A DNA stretch of 64,000 nucleotides from Marnyiella aurantia (GCF_014041915.1 NZ_CP059472.1:124001-188000), one strand, 5' to 3'. Counted from the stretch's first letter, positions 46,531 to 55,460 are shown. Translations and numbers: made by a program. The notes: generated by a model from the sequence alone, not told the origin.

Positions 46531-47103
46531 ATGGACAAATTTTTTATCCTTGTCTTTACAATCGCATTTGGTGTATTTAATGCACAGAATCAAACGGCTC
46601 CAAGCGAAATTTTCTGGAATAACTTAAAGAAACATTGCGGAAAATCCTACGAAGGGAAAATTACTGCAGGGGCCAAAGAAGGTGATGGCTTTAGCGGCCA
46701 GCGTTTGGTGATGCAGGTCTTGAGCTGTGAACCCAACCGGATCAGGATTCCGTTTTATGTAGGCGCCGACCAGTCCAGAACCTGGGATTTATTTAAGAAT
46801 GAAAAGTCAATATTGAGGCTGAAGCACGATCACCGGCACGCCGACGGTAGTGAGGATAAGGTTACGCAATACGGCGGCGAAAATTCAAACCAGGGAATGG
46901 AAACCCTACAGATGTTTCCGGCGGATCAGCAAACGGCAAACCGGATTCCTTACGCCTCAACGAACCTATGGTGGATAACTATGGACGAAAAGACCTTCAC
47001 ATACAATCTCCGAAGGATAGGCAGCGACCGGGTTTTCTCGGTCGAGTTTGACCTGACCAATTCCATCGAATTCAATAAAAGGCCCTGGGGCTGGAAAGAC
47101 TGA
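46531..47103 (+). CDS. secreted protein of unknown function
   Basis: 190 residues, signal peptide MDKFFILVFTIAFGVFNAQ. The body contains LKKHCGKSYEGKITAG, LSCEPNRIRIPFYVGADQSRTWDL and LKHDHRHADGSEDKVTQYGG, a compact beta-rich domain with conserved-looking Cys and His. I know it only as a recurrent hypothetical of flavobacteria. A TATATTTG box at 46510-46517 lies 13 nt upstream. Confidence 0.78.
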   Translation: MDKFFILVFTIAFGVFNAQNQTAPSEIFWNNLKKHCGKSYEGKITAGAKEGDGFSGQRLVMQVLSCEPNRIRIPFYVGADQSRTWDLFKNEKSILRLKHDHRHADGSEDKVTQYGGENSNQGMETLQMFPADQQTANRIPYASTNLWWITMDEKTFTYNLRRIGSDRVFSVEFDLTNSIEFNKRPWGWKD

Positions 47104-47217
47104 TTATTTGTGAGTGATTTTTGAACCACCACAACTTTTTTTTAAGTAAAAACCCTTTCACATTTGATTCGGTTTTTGCGGTAAAAATGTTTATTTTTGC
47201 ACACGTTCAGATCAAGA

Positions 47218-47289
47218 GGCCCCATAGTTTAATGGATAGAATTGAAGATTCCGGTTCTTCAGGTTGAGGTTCGATTCCTCATGGGGCTA
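47218..47289 (+). tRNA. tRNA-Arg (CCG)
   Basis: 72-nt cloverleaf: acceptor GGCCCCA/TGGGGCT (G1-T72), T8 A9, anticodon stem GAAGA/TCTTC with loop TTCCGGT giving CCG, T arm TGAGG/CCTCA, discriminator A73. A TATTTTTG box at 47192-47199 is a likely -7 element. Confidence 0.93.
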
Positions 47290-47291
47290 CA

Positions 47292-47319
47292 AAACCACCC
47301 GATTTCGGGTGGTTTTTTT
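47292..47319 (+). terminator. terminator after tRNA-Arg(CCG)
   Basis: AACCACCCGA and TCGGGTGGTT form a stem followed by TTTTTT. Confidence 0.85.
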
Positions 47320-47551
47320 GTTTAATACAATATAATATTTCATTGCCCTGTTACAAAGTTGTTGCTGTTATTGACAGAGGTTTTTCCTGTAATCAATTTT
47401 TAGAAGGTCATAAAAAATCCCGATCTACCACGTTTTAAAATTCGTTGTTTTTAGTTGATTTTTTCCGATTTCAATTTCAGAGACCTGGATAATAAGCAAC
47501 TGGCCTACAAGGTCGCATATATGATACGAATCTGAAGTGGAATAAACTTTT
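47320..47551. other. spacer without recognised feature
   Basis: With the flanking hairpins this is a 336-bp gene-free stretch. I see only a weak chance ORF on the minus strand and no repeat. Confidence 0.5.
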
Positions 47552-47581
47552 AAAAAAAAGACGCCCCGGATTCCCGGGGCG
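47552..47581 (-). terminator. terminator of the fad cluster
   Basis: On the minus strand CGCCCCGGG and CCGGGGCG pair around an AT loop, followed by TCTTTTTTTT, 45 nt after the fadE stop. Confidence 0.88.
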
Positions 47582-47625
47582 CAATGTATTGGAAACGGAC
47601 TTCTCCGTGTTATCATAATGATATT

Positions 47626-49404
47626 CTAATAGTGACCTTTCGCCACATAATGTGCCGCGATTTTTTCGGTCAAAGCGATTACATTTGGTTGGTTGGTGTA
47701 CTTGGTGAATCTTCTCAGTCCGGACAGCATCATACGCTGCTCATCACCTTCAGCGAAGGATACAATGCCTTCCTTGGCAGCCATAATGATTTTTTCTGCG
47801 GCTTTGTAAAGGTTAAGCTGAGCCATGGCCACTTCTACAGAATCAGCTCCGAAACTTTTCTCAGCTCTCAACACTGCCGACTCGGCCATATAGATCTGGT
47901 TGAGGATTTCGGAAGCGTTAAGAAGAAGATGCTGCTGCTTTTCAATATCCATCATATACTTCTGCAGTGCAGCACCGGAAACCATAAGGAACACTTTCTT
48001 CAGGTTGGCGATTAGTGCTTTTTCTTCACTCAGAAGTTCTGAATAGTCCGGTACTTCAAATGACGGGATTCCCATCAGCTCTTTACTGATGGCCATAGCC
48101 GGAGTCATAAGATCCAACTGACCTTTCATGGCGCGCTTGATAAGCATGCCAACGGCCAGAAGCCTGTTGATCTCGTTTGTACCTTCGTAAATCCTGGAAA
48201 TACGTGAATCTCTCCAGGCCGCTTCCATAGGAGCGTCTTCGGAGAAGCCCATTCCGCCGTAAATCTGTATCCCTTCATCAGCTGTGTGTTGTGTCAGGTC
48301 GGACACGAAAACTTTAAGGATTGAGGCTTCAACTGCGAATTCCTCCACGCCCTTCAATTCTGCTTCCTGGTGGTCCATTCCGCCAGCTATTAATTCATCA
48401 ATCTTGTCCTGTACGTCCTTTGCAGCTCTGTAGGATCCTGCCTCCGCAACAAAGATTCCAGTAGCCATCTCGGCAATTTTCTTTCTTACCGCTCCAAAAG
48501 TTGAAATGGCTACGCCAAACTGTTTTCTCTCATTGGCGTATCGTACTGAATGTTCCAGAATTCTTCTCTGACCGTCCAGGTTGGCGGCTGCCAGTTTAAT
48601 GCGGCCAACGTTCAGGGCATTCAGTGCGATCTTGAAGCCGTTGTTTCTTTCACCTAAAAGGTTTTCAGCAGGTACTTTCATGTCATTAAAGAACACCTGA
48701 CGGGTAGAGGAGGAGCGGATCCCAAGTTTGTGTTCTTCTTCGCCAAAACTTAATCCTTCTGTTCCGGTTTTTTCTACAATAAAAGCAGTGATGTTCTTAT
48801 CGTCATCAATTTTTGCAAAAACAATGAAAATCTCAGCAAATCCTGCATTCGAAATCCACATTTTCTGTCCGTTGATGATGTAGTGTGAACCGTCTTCAGA
48901 AAGTTTGGCTCTGGTCTTGCCGGAGTTTGCATCCGATCCCGCATCGGGTTCTGTAAGGCAGTAGGCGCCAAATTTTGTACCTGTGGCAAGGTCCGGCAGA
49001 TATTTTCGCTTCTGTTCTTCGGTACCGTACAGCAGAATAGGCAGTGTGCCGATTCCGGTATGAGCGCCGAAGGCCGTGGCCAGTGATCCGTTGCCGCCGG
49101 ACAAAAAGTCGCAGGTCAGCATGGTGGTCACAAAGCCCATACCGAGACCGCCGTACTGCTCAGGAACTGTAACTCCCAGGAAGCCCATCTCACCCATCTG
49201 CCTCATTTTTTCTTCAGTCAGGGCGTAATCTTTCTTTTCAAACCGTTCGTGGTGCGGCACCACTTCTCTGTCTATAAATTCCTTAGCGGAGTCGCGCAAC
49301 ATTTTTTGTTCATCCGTAAGTGCTTCAAGTGTGAAAATATCATTAGCAGGCGTCTCCGTAATCAGGAAATCGCCGCCGATCAGTGTTTTTTTGGTTGAGT
49401 TCAT
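47626..49404 (-). CDS. fadE: acyl-CoA dehydrogenase (FadE-type)
   Basis: 592 residues, the size of B. subtilis FadE and VLCAD-like enzymes rather than the 380-residue class. Motifs: YCLTEPDAGSDANSGKTRA (FAD/substrate), MWISNAGFAEIFIVFAK, GIQIYGGMGFSEDAPMEAAWRDSRISRIYEGTNEINR with the catalytic glutamate in RIYEGTNEI, then a C-terminal helical extension of about 160 residues. It catalyses the first step of fatty acid beta-oxidation. Last gene of the marR-fadN-fadA-fadE cluster; a four-helix-bundle cassette separates it from fadA. Confidence 0.93.
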   Translation of the reverse strand: MNSTKKTLIGGDFLITETPANDIFTLEALTDEQKMLRDSAKEFIDREVVPHHERFEKKDYALTEEKMRQMGEMGFLGVTVPEQYGGLGMGFVTTMLTCDFLSGGNGSLATAFGAHTGIGTLPILLYGTEEQKRKYLPDLATGTKFGAYCLTEPDAGSDANSGKTRAKLSEDGSHYIINGQKMWISNAGFAEIFIVFAKIDDDKNITAFIVEKTGTEGLSFGEEEHKLGIRSSSTRQVFFNDMKVPAENLLGERNNGFKIALNALNVGRIKLAAANLDGQRRILEHSVRYANERKQFGVAISTFGAVRKKIAEMATGIFVAEAGSYRAAKDVQDKIDELIAGGMDHQEAELKGVEEFAVEASILKVFVSDLTQHTADEGIQIYGGMGFSEDAPMEAAWRDSRISRIYEGTNEINRLLAVGMLIKRAMKGQLDLMTPAMAISKELMGIPSFEVPDYSELLSEEKALIANLKKVFLMVSGAALQKYMMDIEKQQHLLLNASEILNQIYMAESAVLRAEKSFGADSVEVAMAQLNLYKAAEKIIMAAKEGIVSFAEGDEQRMMLSGLRRFTKYTNQPNVIALTEKIAAHYVAKGHY

Positions 49405-49425
49405 AACTTCAATATTAAATTTTAG

Positions 49426-49442
49426 ATTTTGGATTTTGGATT
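49426..49442. repeat. cassette 2, left inverted repeat
   Basis: ATTTTGGATTTTGGATT. It matches the reverse complement of 49819-49835 at 16 of 17 positions, and of 10395-10411 at all 17. Confidence 0.6.
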
Positions 49443-49447
49443 TTTAA

Positions 49448-49804
49448 TTATTTGGTTCGTTGTTTTTCCTGAAGTGTTTTAACAATTGAGGTTAGGATTT
49501 TCACAATGCCGTCAATTTCAGCTTAAGGCTGCGCATCAAAGTTCACCAGTTCGGATCGGCATAAAAGTTCAATCCAATATTGAGTTTCACTTGCCTCTTT
49601 GCTTGCCACGGACATCTTATACAGGAAATCTTTTTCAGAAAATCCTGCCAATGCTTCCTGAACGTTTGCACCTATTGACGTGCCGCTCCGTAACAGTTGT
49701 CTGGAAAGAACATATTCATTCTGAACTCTGCAGATTTTGTATAATTGTATGGTCATCAACGCGAAGTTGAAAGTTTTATCCCTTATCAAATTATCCCTCT
49801 GCAT
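49448..49804 (-). pseudogene. four-helix-bundle protein (S23/IVS family) with in-frame stop, cassette 2
   Basis: From ATG 49804 the frame gives 93 residues (LLRSGTSIGANVQEALAGFSEKDFLYKMSVASKEASETQYWIELL) up to a TAA at 49523-49525. In the same frame, without any shift, it continues AEIDGIVKILTSIVKTLQEK to a second TAA at 49448-49450, which is the helix expected at the C-terminus of this family. Read through, it would have 118 residues, the normal length. So one nonsense codon breaks an otherwise intact gene, by decay or by sequencing error. It lies between fadA and fadE, bounded by inverted repeats. Confidence 0.82.
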
Positions 49805-49818
49805 AATTCAAAATTTAT

Positions 49819-49835
49819 AATTCAAAATCCAAAAT
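49819..49835. repeat. cassette 2, right inverted repeat
   Basis: AATTCAAAATCCAAAAT, inverted copy of 49426-49442 with one mismatch; it lies between the four-helix-bundle start codon and the fadA stop. Confidence 0.6.
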
Positions 49836-49837
49836 TA

Positions 49838-51016
49838 TTAGATTAGTTCAAATATACTTGCTGCTCCCTGGCCCGTGCCTACGCACATGGTGACCATTCC
49901 GTATTTGTTGCCGCGTTTGCGCATTTCATCCAGGAGTTGCACCGTTAATTTTGTACCTGTGCAACCCAATGGATGACCGAGGGCAATGGCGCCACCGTTC
50001 ACGTTCAGGATTTCTTTGTTCATATCAAGTTCTTTAATAATTGCAACTGACTGGGATGCAAAAGCTTCGTTCATCTCGATAAGGTCGATATCCTTAAGAT
50101 CGAGTCCGGCCTGTTTTAGTGCTTTCGGAATTGCGTAGAGCGGTCCCATACCCATGATTCTTGGTTCAAGACCCGCGGCTGCGTAAGCAACTAAACGTGC
50201 TTCCGGCTCAAGACCTAACTCTTTCACCATTTCTTCGGACATCACGATAACGAAAGCAGCGCCATCACTCATCTGGGAAGAATTTCCGGCAGTAACTGAA
50301 CCTCCGTTCGCGAAAACAGGACGCAATTTTGCCAAGCCCTCCAGAGAAGTGTCTTTCCTTGGGCCTTCATCTACATTGAAATCGAATTTCTTGGTCTGCA
50401 TCTTCTGGTTTTCATCCAGGAAATTATATTCTACAGGAATGGAGACAATCTGATTCGCAAACCGTCCTTCTTCATTAGCTTTTAAAGCCTTCATGTGAGA
50501 TTCAAATGCAAACTGATCCTGCTCCTCACGAGAAATCTTATACTGATTGGCTACCTCTTCCGCAGTGTAGCCCATTCCCCAGTAATAATCGGGGTGGGAT
50601 TTCGCCACATTGGTTTCCGGAACGGGTTTATAACCGCCCATCGGGATGTAACTCATGGATTCGGTACCCCCGGCGATAATACAGTCGGCCATACCAGCCT
50701 GAATTTTTGCGGAAGCAATGGCGATCGCCTCACTTCCGGACGCGCAGTATCTGTTTACGGTTACGCCGGGAACTTTATCTGTGTTCAATCCCATTAGGGA
50801 AATTAAACGCGCGACATTGAGTCCCTGTTCCGCCTCAGGCATTGCATTACCAACGATAAGGTCATCAATTCTGTCTTTGTCCAGTTGCGGTACGGCGGCC
50901 ATCAGTTTTTCAATGACGGTTGCCGCCAGAACGTCGGGTCTGGTAAATCTCAAACTGCCTTTTGGCGCCTTGCCTACGGCTGTTCTGAAGCCTTTAATTA
51001 TATATGCTTGTTTCAT
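49838..51016 (-). CDS. fadA: acetyl-CoA C-acyltransferase (thiolase)
   Basis: 392 residues. Nucleophile Cys91 in [31 protein letters not shown] with the catalytic His, and the C-terminal [14 protein letters not shown] with the second Cys. It performs the last, thiolytic step of beta-oxidation. In the same orientation and order as fadN and fadE but separated from each by a small four-helix-bundle gene. Confidence 0.95.
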   Translation of the reverse strand: MKQAYIIKGFRTAVGKAPKGSLRFTRPDVLAATVIEKLMAAVPQLDKDRIDDLIVGNAMPEAEQGLNVARLISLMGLNTDKVPGVTVNRYCASGSEAIAIASAKIQAGMADCIIAGGTESMSYIPMGGYKPVPETNVAKSHPDYYWGMGYTAEEVANQYKISREEQDQFAFESHMKALKANEEGRFANQIVSIPVEYNFLDENQKMQTKKFDFNVDEGPRKDTSLEGLAKLRPVFANGGSVTAGNSSQMSDGAAFVIVMSEEMVKELGLEPEARLVAYAAAGLEPRIMGMGPLYAIPKALKQAGLDLKDIDLIEMNEAFASQSVAIIKELDMNKEILNVNGGAIALGHPLGCTGTKLTVQLLDEMRKRGNKYGMVTMCVGTGQGAASIFELI

Positions 51017-51031
51017 TTTTTTTGTTTTAGA

Positions 51032-51051
51032 TGTTAGAAATGAGAAGTTAG
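51032..51051. repeat. cassette 3, left inverted repeat
   Basis: TGTTAGAAATGAGAAGTTAG; 17 of 20 positions match the reverse complement of 51425-51444. Further GAAGTTAGA words follow on the right. Confidence 0.6.
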
Positions 51052-51061
51052 AAGTTAGAAT

Positions 51062-51424
51062 CTAACCATTCATTAAGCTAGTTTTGAATTTGTAAATCAT
51101 CTTTTGAATTTCCATTAAAACATTTAGTAAAGGCTGAATTTCTATCTCGCTTTTGAAATTTAATTCAACTAACAAAAGCAATTGAGTTTCTAATTCATAG
51201 CTTGAACCATTTGCAATTCCTAAAAATTGATAAAATTCTTTAGGATTATTTCTTCCCGCTCCTTCAGCGATATTAGAAGGGATTGAAACAGCAGATCTTC
51301 TAATTTGCGAAACCAACCCATAGTTCTCTGAAGCCGTTATATTTTCAGTTAATAAATAAATATCTTTAACCAAAACCATTGACTTTTGCCAAATAAGTAA
51401 ATCCCGTAATCGGTGTGTTTTCAT
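51062..51424 (-). CDS. four-helix-bundle protein (S23/IVS family), cassette 3
   Basis: 120 residues, intact. MKTHRLRDLLIWQKSMVLVKDIYLLT is the usual start of the family, followed by LVSQIRRSAVSIPSNIAEGAGRNNPKEFYQFLGIANGSSYELETQLLLL. Function of the family is unknown. It is wedged between fadN and fadA and bounded on both sides by TTAGAAGTTAGA-type inverted repeats. Sequence is only distantly similar to the two other copies in the window. Confidence 0.9.
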   Translation of the reverse strand: MKTHRLRDLLIWQKSMVLVKDIYLLTENITASENYGLVSQIRRSAVSIPSNIAEGAGRNNPKEFYQFLGIANGSSYELETQLLLLVELNFKSEIEIQPLLNVLMEIQKMIYKFKTSLMNG

Positions 51425-51444
51425 CTAACTTCTAATTTCTAATG
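51425..51444. repeat. cassette 3, right inverted repeat
   Basis: CTAACTTCTAATTTCTAATG, directly abutting the start codon of the four-helix-bundle gene; more TCTAACTTCTAA words follow up to the fadN stop. Confidence 0.6.
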
Positions 51445-51452
51445 TCTAACTT

Positions 51453-53846
51453 CTAATTACGAAGCGGTTTGCCTTTCTGCAGCATGTACTGTATCCTTTC
51501 CAGGGTTTTTCTTTCGCCACAAAGCTGAAGGAAGGTTTCTCTTTCAAGGTTGAGTAAATACTGTTCGGTTACAACGGTTGGTTCAGAGAGATTACCGCCT
51601 ACAAGAACGTTTGCCAGTTTATCTGCGATCAGTTTGTCGTGTTCAGAAATGTACTTTCCGGTAAGCATCTGATCTGTCCCTACTAAGAACATTCCGAGGG
51701 CATCTTTGCCTAAAACCTGCACTTTTTGTTCGATAGGTTGAGTATATCCGTGTTCCGCTAAACTTAAAGCGAGCATTTTGGCGGTTTTGATCTGGCGGTT
51801 TTTGTCGACAACCACGATGTCCTTATGCTCCTCCAGGATGCCCATATCGTATGCTTCATAAGCTGATGTAGCCACTTTACCCATGGCGATATTCATAAAC
51901 ATATCCCTGAGTCTGTTGTTTTTTACATCGTCTTTCTGGAATTCGCGTGAAGTCCTGATGGCAAACTCTTTTGTTCCGCCGCCACCTGGAATTACGCCAA
52001 CGCCGGTTTCAACCAGTCCGATATACGTTTCGGCAGCTGCAACTACACGGTCGGCATGCATTGTCATCTCGCAACCACCGCCTAAAGTCATTCCGTGAGG
52101 CGCGACAACGACAGGGATTGAGGAATAACGAACTCTCATCATTGATTTCTGGAAATAGGCAATCGCCATATTCAGGTCATCCCAGTCCTGCTCAATCGCC
52201 ATCATCAAAATCATAGCAAGATTGGCTCCCACAGAGAAATTGGCACCTTGGTTACCGATTACAAGACCGTCGTATTCCTTTTCGGCAAGGTCGATGGCTC
52301 TGTTTAAACCATCTAAAACTTCACCGCCAAGCGAATTCATTTTGGAACGGATCTCGAAGTTGATGATGCCGTCACCCAAATCCTGAATAGCTGAACCTGA
52401 GTTGCTCCAAAGGGTTTTATTTCTCCTGATATTATCGAGGATGATAAAGGATTCCTTTCCGGGAGTATTCAGATAGTTACCGGAATTTTTGTCGAAATAG
52501 GTGGATTGACCTTCTTCATTAACTTTATAGAAAGTGTCTACATTTTTCACCCAGTCCGAAACTTCGTAGCCAGCTTCCTTTGCCAGGTCAATTCCCTTTT
52601 CTACACCTACCGCATCCCAGATTTCAAACGGTCCGTTTTCCCAGCCGAAACCTGCACGCATAGCGTCGTCAATTTTATATACTTCATCTGAAATTTCGGG
52701 AACTTTATGAGAAACATAACCGAAAAGTGCCCCTAAAGATTTTCTGTAAAGTTCGCCCGCCTTATCTTTACCGGTAATCAGAACTTTGAAGCGGTCAATA
52801 GGCTTATCAATGTTTTTGGTAAGCTCAAGCGTAGGGAAGCTCGTTTTTTCCTGAAGTTCGTACTCCATGGTTTCCAGATTCAGACCATGGATTTCCGATT
52901 TGCCTTCGGCATTTTTAATCTTTTTGTAAAAACCCTGTTCAGATTTCGAACCAAGCCATTTGTTGTCTACCATTTTCTGGATATACTCGGGAAGCTTGAA
53001 TACGTCGTTAGAATTGGAAGCTTCGGTGCCACTGGCGCTCACACCGTTGGCAACCATTACTAAAGTGTCAAGCCCAACGACATCCGCAGTCCTGAAAGTA
53101 GCGGACTTCGGGCGGCCGATTACAGGACCTGTGAGTTTATCGATGTCTGTTACAGACAGTCCAAGTCCTTTTACTTCATGAAGAAGGTTCATCATGGAAA
53201 ATACACCCACGCGGTTTGCGATAAATGCCGGTGTGTCTTTTGCCAGTACAGTTGTTTTTCCGAGGAACTTTGCGCCGAAATCCATATAGAATTTCACAAT
53301 TTCCGGGTCGGTATCCGGCGTGGGGATCACTTCCAATAGCGGAAGATATCTTACAGGGTTAAAAAAGTGGGTTCCTGCAAAATGTTTTTTGAAATCGTCG
53401 CTGCGGCCTTCCACCAAATGATGGATTGGAATACCGGAAGTATTTGAAGATATCAAAGTTCCGGGCTTCCGGAACTGTTCAATTTTCCCGTAAACCGATT
53501 TCTTGATGTCCAGTCTTTCAACAACCACTTCAATAATCCAGTCTGTATTCTTAATTTTCTGAAGGTCATCATCAAAATTACCTACGGTAATCCTGTCTGC
53601 AAACTTAGGCGAATAGAGGAGTGCCGGACTGGCCTTTTTAAGTTTTTCAAAATTTTCCGTTGCAATCCTGTTCCTGACAGACCTATCATCCTTGGTCAAG
53701 CCTTTCTTCTGCTCGGCATCACTTAGTTCAGAAGGTACAATATCCAGCAGCAGCACCTGCACGCCAATATTGGCGAAATGTGCGGCAATGCCGGAACCCA
53801 TGATCCCTGAGCCAAGAACCGTAACGTGTTTGATTCTTCTTTTCAT
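51453..53846 (-). CDS. fadN: 3-hydroxyacyl-CoA dehydrogenase / enoyl-CoA hydratase (FadN-type)
   Basis: 797 residues. The NAD-binding dehydrogenase comes first (VTVLGSGIMGSGIAAHFANIG, SNTSGIPIHHL, GTHFFNPVRYLPLLEVIP) and the crotonase domain last (NQGANFSVGANLAMI, GMTLGGGCEMTMHADRVVAAAETYIGLVETGVGVIPGGGGT). This order is that of B. subtilis FadN (about 789 residues), the reverse of E. coli FadB. It does hydration and the second oxidation of beta-oxidation. First structural gene after marR; fadN-fadA-fadE has the same order as the B. subtilis fadNAE operon. Confidence 0.93.
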   Translation of the reverse strand: MKRRIKHVTVLGSGIMGSGIAAHFANIGVQVLLLDIVPSELSDAEQKKGLTKDDRSVRNRIATENFEKLKKASPALLYSPKFADRITVGNFDDDLQKIKNTDWIIEVVVERLDIKKSVYGKIEQFRKPGTLISSNTSGIPIHHLVEGRSDDFKKHFAGTHFFNPVRYLPLLEVIPTPDTDPEIVKFYMDFGAKFLGKTTVLAKDTPAFIANRVGVFSMMNLLHEVKGLGLSVTDIDKLTGPVIGRPKSATFRTADVVGLDTLVMVANGVSASGTEASNSNDVFKLPEYIQKMVDNKWLGSKSEQGFYKKIKNAEGKSEIHGLNLETMEYELQEKTSFPTLELTKNIDKPIDRFKVLITGKDKAGELYRKSLGALFGYVSHKVPEISDEVYKIDDAMRAGFGWENGPFEIWDAVGVEKGIDLAKEAGYEVSDWVKNVDTFYKVNEEGQSTYFDKNSGNYLNTPGKESFIILDNIRRNKTLWSNSGSAIQDLGDGIINFEIRSKMNSLGGEVLDGLNRAIDLAEKEYDGLVIGNQGANFSVGANLAMILMMAIEQDWDDLNMAIAYFQKSMMRVRYSSIPVVVAPHGMTLGGGCEMTMHADRVVAAAETYIGLVETGVGVIPGGGGTKEFAIRTSREFQKDDVKNNRLRDMFMNIAMGKVATSAYEAYDMGILEEHKDIVVVDKNRQIKTAKMLALSLAEHGYTQPIEQKVQVLGKDALGMFLVGTDQMLTGKYISEHDKLIADKLANVLVGGNLSEPTVVTEQYLLNLERETFLQLCGERKTLERIQYMLQKGKPLRN

Positions 53847-53897
53847 ATTATAAATTGTTTTGTGTTGATGAAAAAACTGAAACTGTATTCACAGTTT

Positions 53898-54359
53898 TTA
53901 TTTTTTATTATTCAGATTATTAGCTATCATAAGAATATCACCCATCACCTCTTTGAAAATATCCATTTTCTCTGGTAATATCCTGTCCATAACCGCCTTG
54001 TTGAAGTTCACTACCGCTTCCTTGGACAGGTTACGGCTGTTCAGACCTTTCTCGGTAAGCTTAATTATAACTTCCCGTTTGTCATTGGAGGTTTTTTCCT
54101 TATAGATGTAACCATTATCTTCCAGCAGTTTTATGATCCGCGTCAGTGAAGTAGGCTCAATGGCCATCTTGGGACCCAAATTTGTACTTCTGGTGCCTTC
54201 CTTAGGATCAATTTTAAGAAGTGTAAGCGCCTGCACGGCCGTAGCATCATGATCATGCGCCAGCTCCGAATACATTTTTGAAACTGCCAGCCAGGTAGAT
54301 TTAAGGATGAGATCTACATTTTCTACTTTTTCCATATTCTTGTTTTCCATATCTCCCAT
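53898..54359 (-). CDS. MarR-family transcriptional regulator
   Basis: 153 residues with a winged helix: ALTLLKIDPKEGTRSTNLGPKMAIEPTSLTRIIKLLEDNGYIYKEKTSNDKREVIIKLTEKG, the recognition helix and DKR wing of MarR proteins. It is 51 nt upstream of fadN on the same strand and behind a perfect 30-bp palindrome that overlaps its own promoter. This suggests an autoregulated repressor of the fad genes responding to an acyl-CoA or fatty acid; the ligand is an inference. Confidence 0.9.
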   Translation of the reverse strand: MGDMENKNMEKVENVDLILKSTWLAVSKMYSELAHDHDATAVQALTLLKIDPKEGTRSTNLGPKMAIEPTSLTRIIKLLEDNGYIYKEKTSNDKREVIIKLTEKGLNSRNLSKEAVVNFNKAVMDRILPEKMDIFKEVMGDILMIANNLNNKK

Positions 54360-54372
54360 TAAGTGGTTTACA

Positions 54373-54380
54373 CAAATATA
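54373..54380 (-). promoter_or_regulatory. -7 box of the marR-fad promoter
   Basis: TATATTTG on the minus strand, 13 nt upstream of the MarR start. The -33 position, about 19 nt further up, falls inside the palindrome at 54384-54413. Confidence 0.65.
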
Positions 54381-54383
54381 ACA

Positions 54384-54413
54384 AAAATATACTATGCATG
54401 CATAGTATATTTT
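54384..54413. promoter_or_regulatory. perfect 30-bp palindrome, probable MarR operator
   Basis: All 15 pairs match around the centre between 54398 and 54399; the core reads ACTATGCATGCATAGT with TATA-rich flanks. It starts 25 nt upstream of the marR-type gene and overlaps the expected -33 element, the usual place for an autorepressor site. Confidence 0.75.
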
Positions 54414-54513
54414 AATCTTATGGACATAGGTCTGATAACCAGTCAGTTATTTCCTATGATAAACATATAAAAATAACGGAAAAGCCGTGAAAGTAGGTTT
54501 TTGGTGTACGGAA

Positions 54514-55437
54514 TCAGCTTTGTTTATTTATAAAAAGTGCAATCTCAGCAAATGATGTGCATATTTGCTGCTGATTTCCTACTGTAACAGTCCAAAATGA
54601 TTCTAAATATTCAAACTGAAATTTTGATAGATCTTTTGCGAAGTTTTTCTGAAGGTATGAGAAGAGCATTTCCTTCTCCAGGGTGGGAGCTGAAATGTGC
54701 GGGGCGATAAATCCGGAACTCATATGAAAGAGTTGAGGGTTCAGCAGTTCGTGATGTTTCAGCAGAAGTTCTTCGGTAATACCGGAGTCCATACGGCCTG
54801 AATTCACCAGCCACATCTTATCGGCGAATTCTTTTGCCAGCCGCCAGTCATGAGACGAAAAAAGGATGAGTTTATTCTTAGTCCGCGCCAGATGTCTAAG
54901 GAGTTTAAGAATGATTATCTTATTTTCCTCGTCCAGATGAGTCGTGGGTTCATCCAGGATGATCATGGGTGAATTTTGTGCAAGAGCTCTTCCAATGAAA
55001 GCTTTCTGAAGGTTTCCGTCCGATAGTTTCTGCAGAGGGAAATTCGTATACTGGGTAAGGTTCAGGCGTTCAATAATCTCTTCAACCTCATTTTGATCCT
55101 CTTTACTTAAATTAAAATAATAAGGGTAGTGAATATATTTACCAAAACCAATTAGATCTGCCAGTGTGAAGTTTGCAGGCACCCGCGATTTGGAAAAGAC
55201 AACCGCTATCTTTTTGGCCAGTTCGCGGTTAGAAAATGATATATTACTTTTTTCTTCAAGCAAAATGCTTCCGGAAAGTAATGGCGTCTGGTTAAGTATG
55301 CTTTTGATGAGCGTAGTCTTGCCCACACCGTTATTGCCTACAAGAAGGCAAATTTCGCCAAGATCCAAGCCTGTGCTTATCTCTTCAATTAATGGTGTTT
55401 TATAGCCTACCGTACTTTGTTGTAACTCCAGAAACAT
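54514..55437 (-). CDS. iron/cobalamin-type ABC importer, ATP-binding protein
   Basis: 307 residues. Walker A GNNGVGKTTLIKS, signature LSDGNLQKAFIGRALAQ, Walker B MIILDEPTTHLDEE and H-loop SSHDWR. It is the FecE/BtuD type. The last 80 residues (from about 225) extend beyond the ATPase core and are of unknown role. It starts 23 nt after the permease gene, forming a two-gene unit. Confidence 0.9.
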   Translation of the reverse strand: MFLELQQSTVGYKTPLIEEISTGLDLGEICLLVGNNGVGKTTLIKSILNQTPLLSGSILLEEKSNISFSNRELAKKIAVVFSKSRVPANFTLADLIGFGKYIHYPYYFNLSKEDQNEVEEIIERLNLTQYTNFPLQKLSDGNLQKAFIGRALAQNSPMIILDEPTTHLDEENKIIILKLLRHLARTKNKLILFSSHDWRLAKEFADKMWLVNSGRMDSGITEELLLKHHELLNPQLFHMSSGFIAPHISAPTLEKEMLFSYLQKNFAKDLSKFQFEYLESFWTVTVGNQQQICTSFAEIALFINKQS

Positions 55438-55460
55438 AGTTGCCTAATTAATGTATTGTT

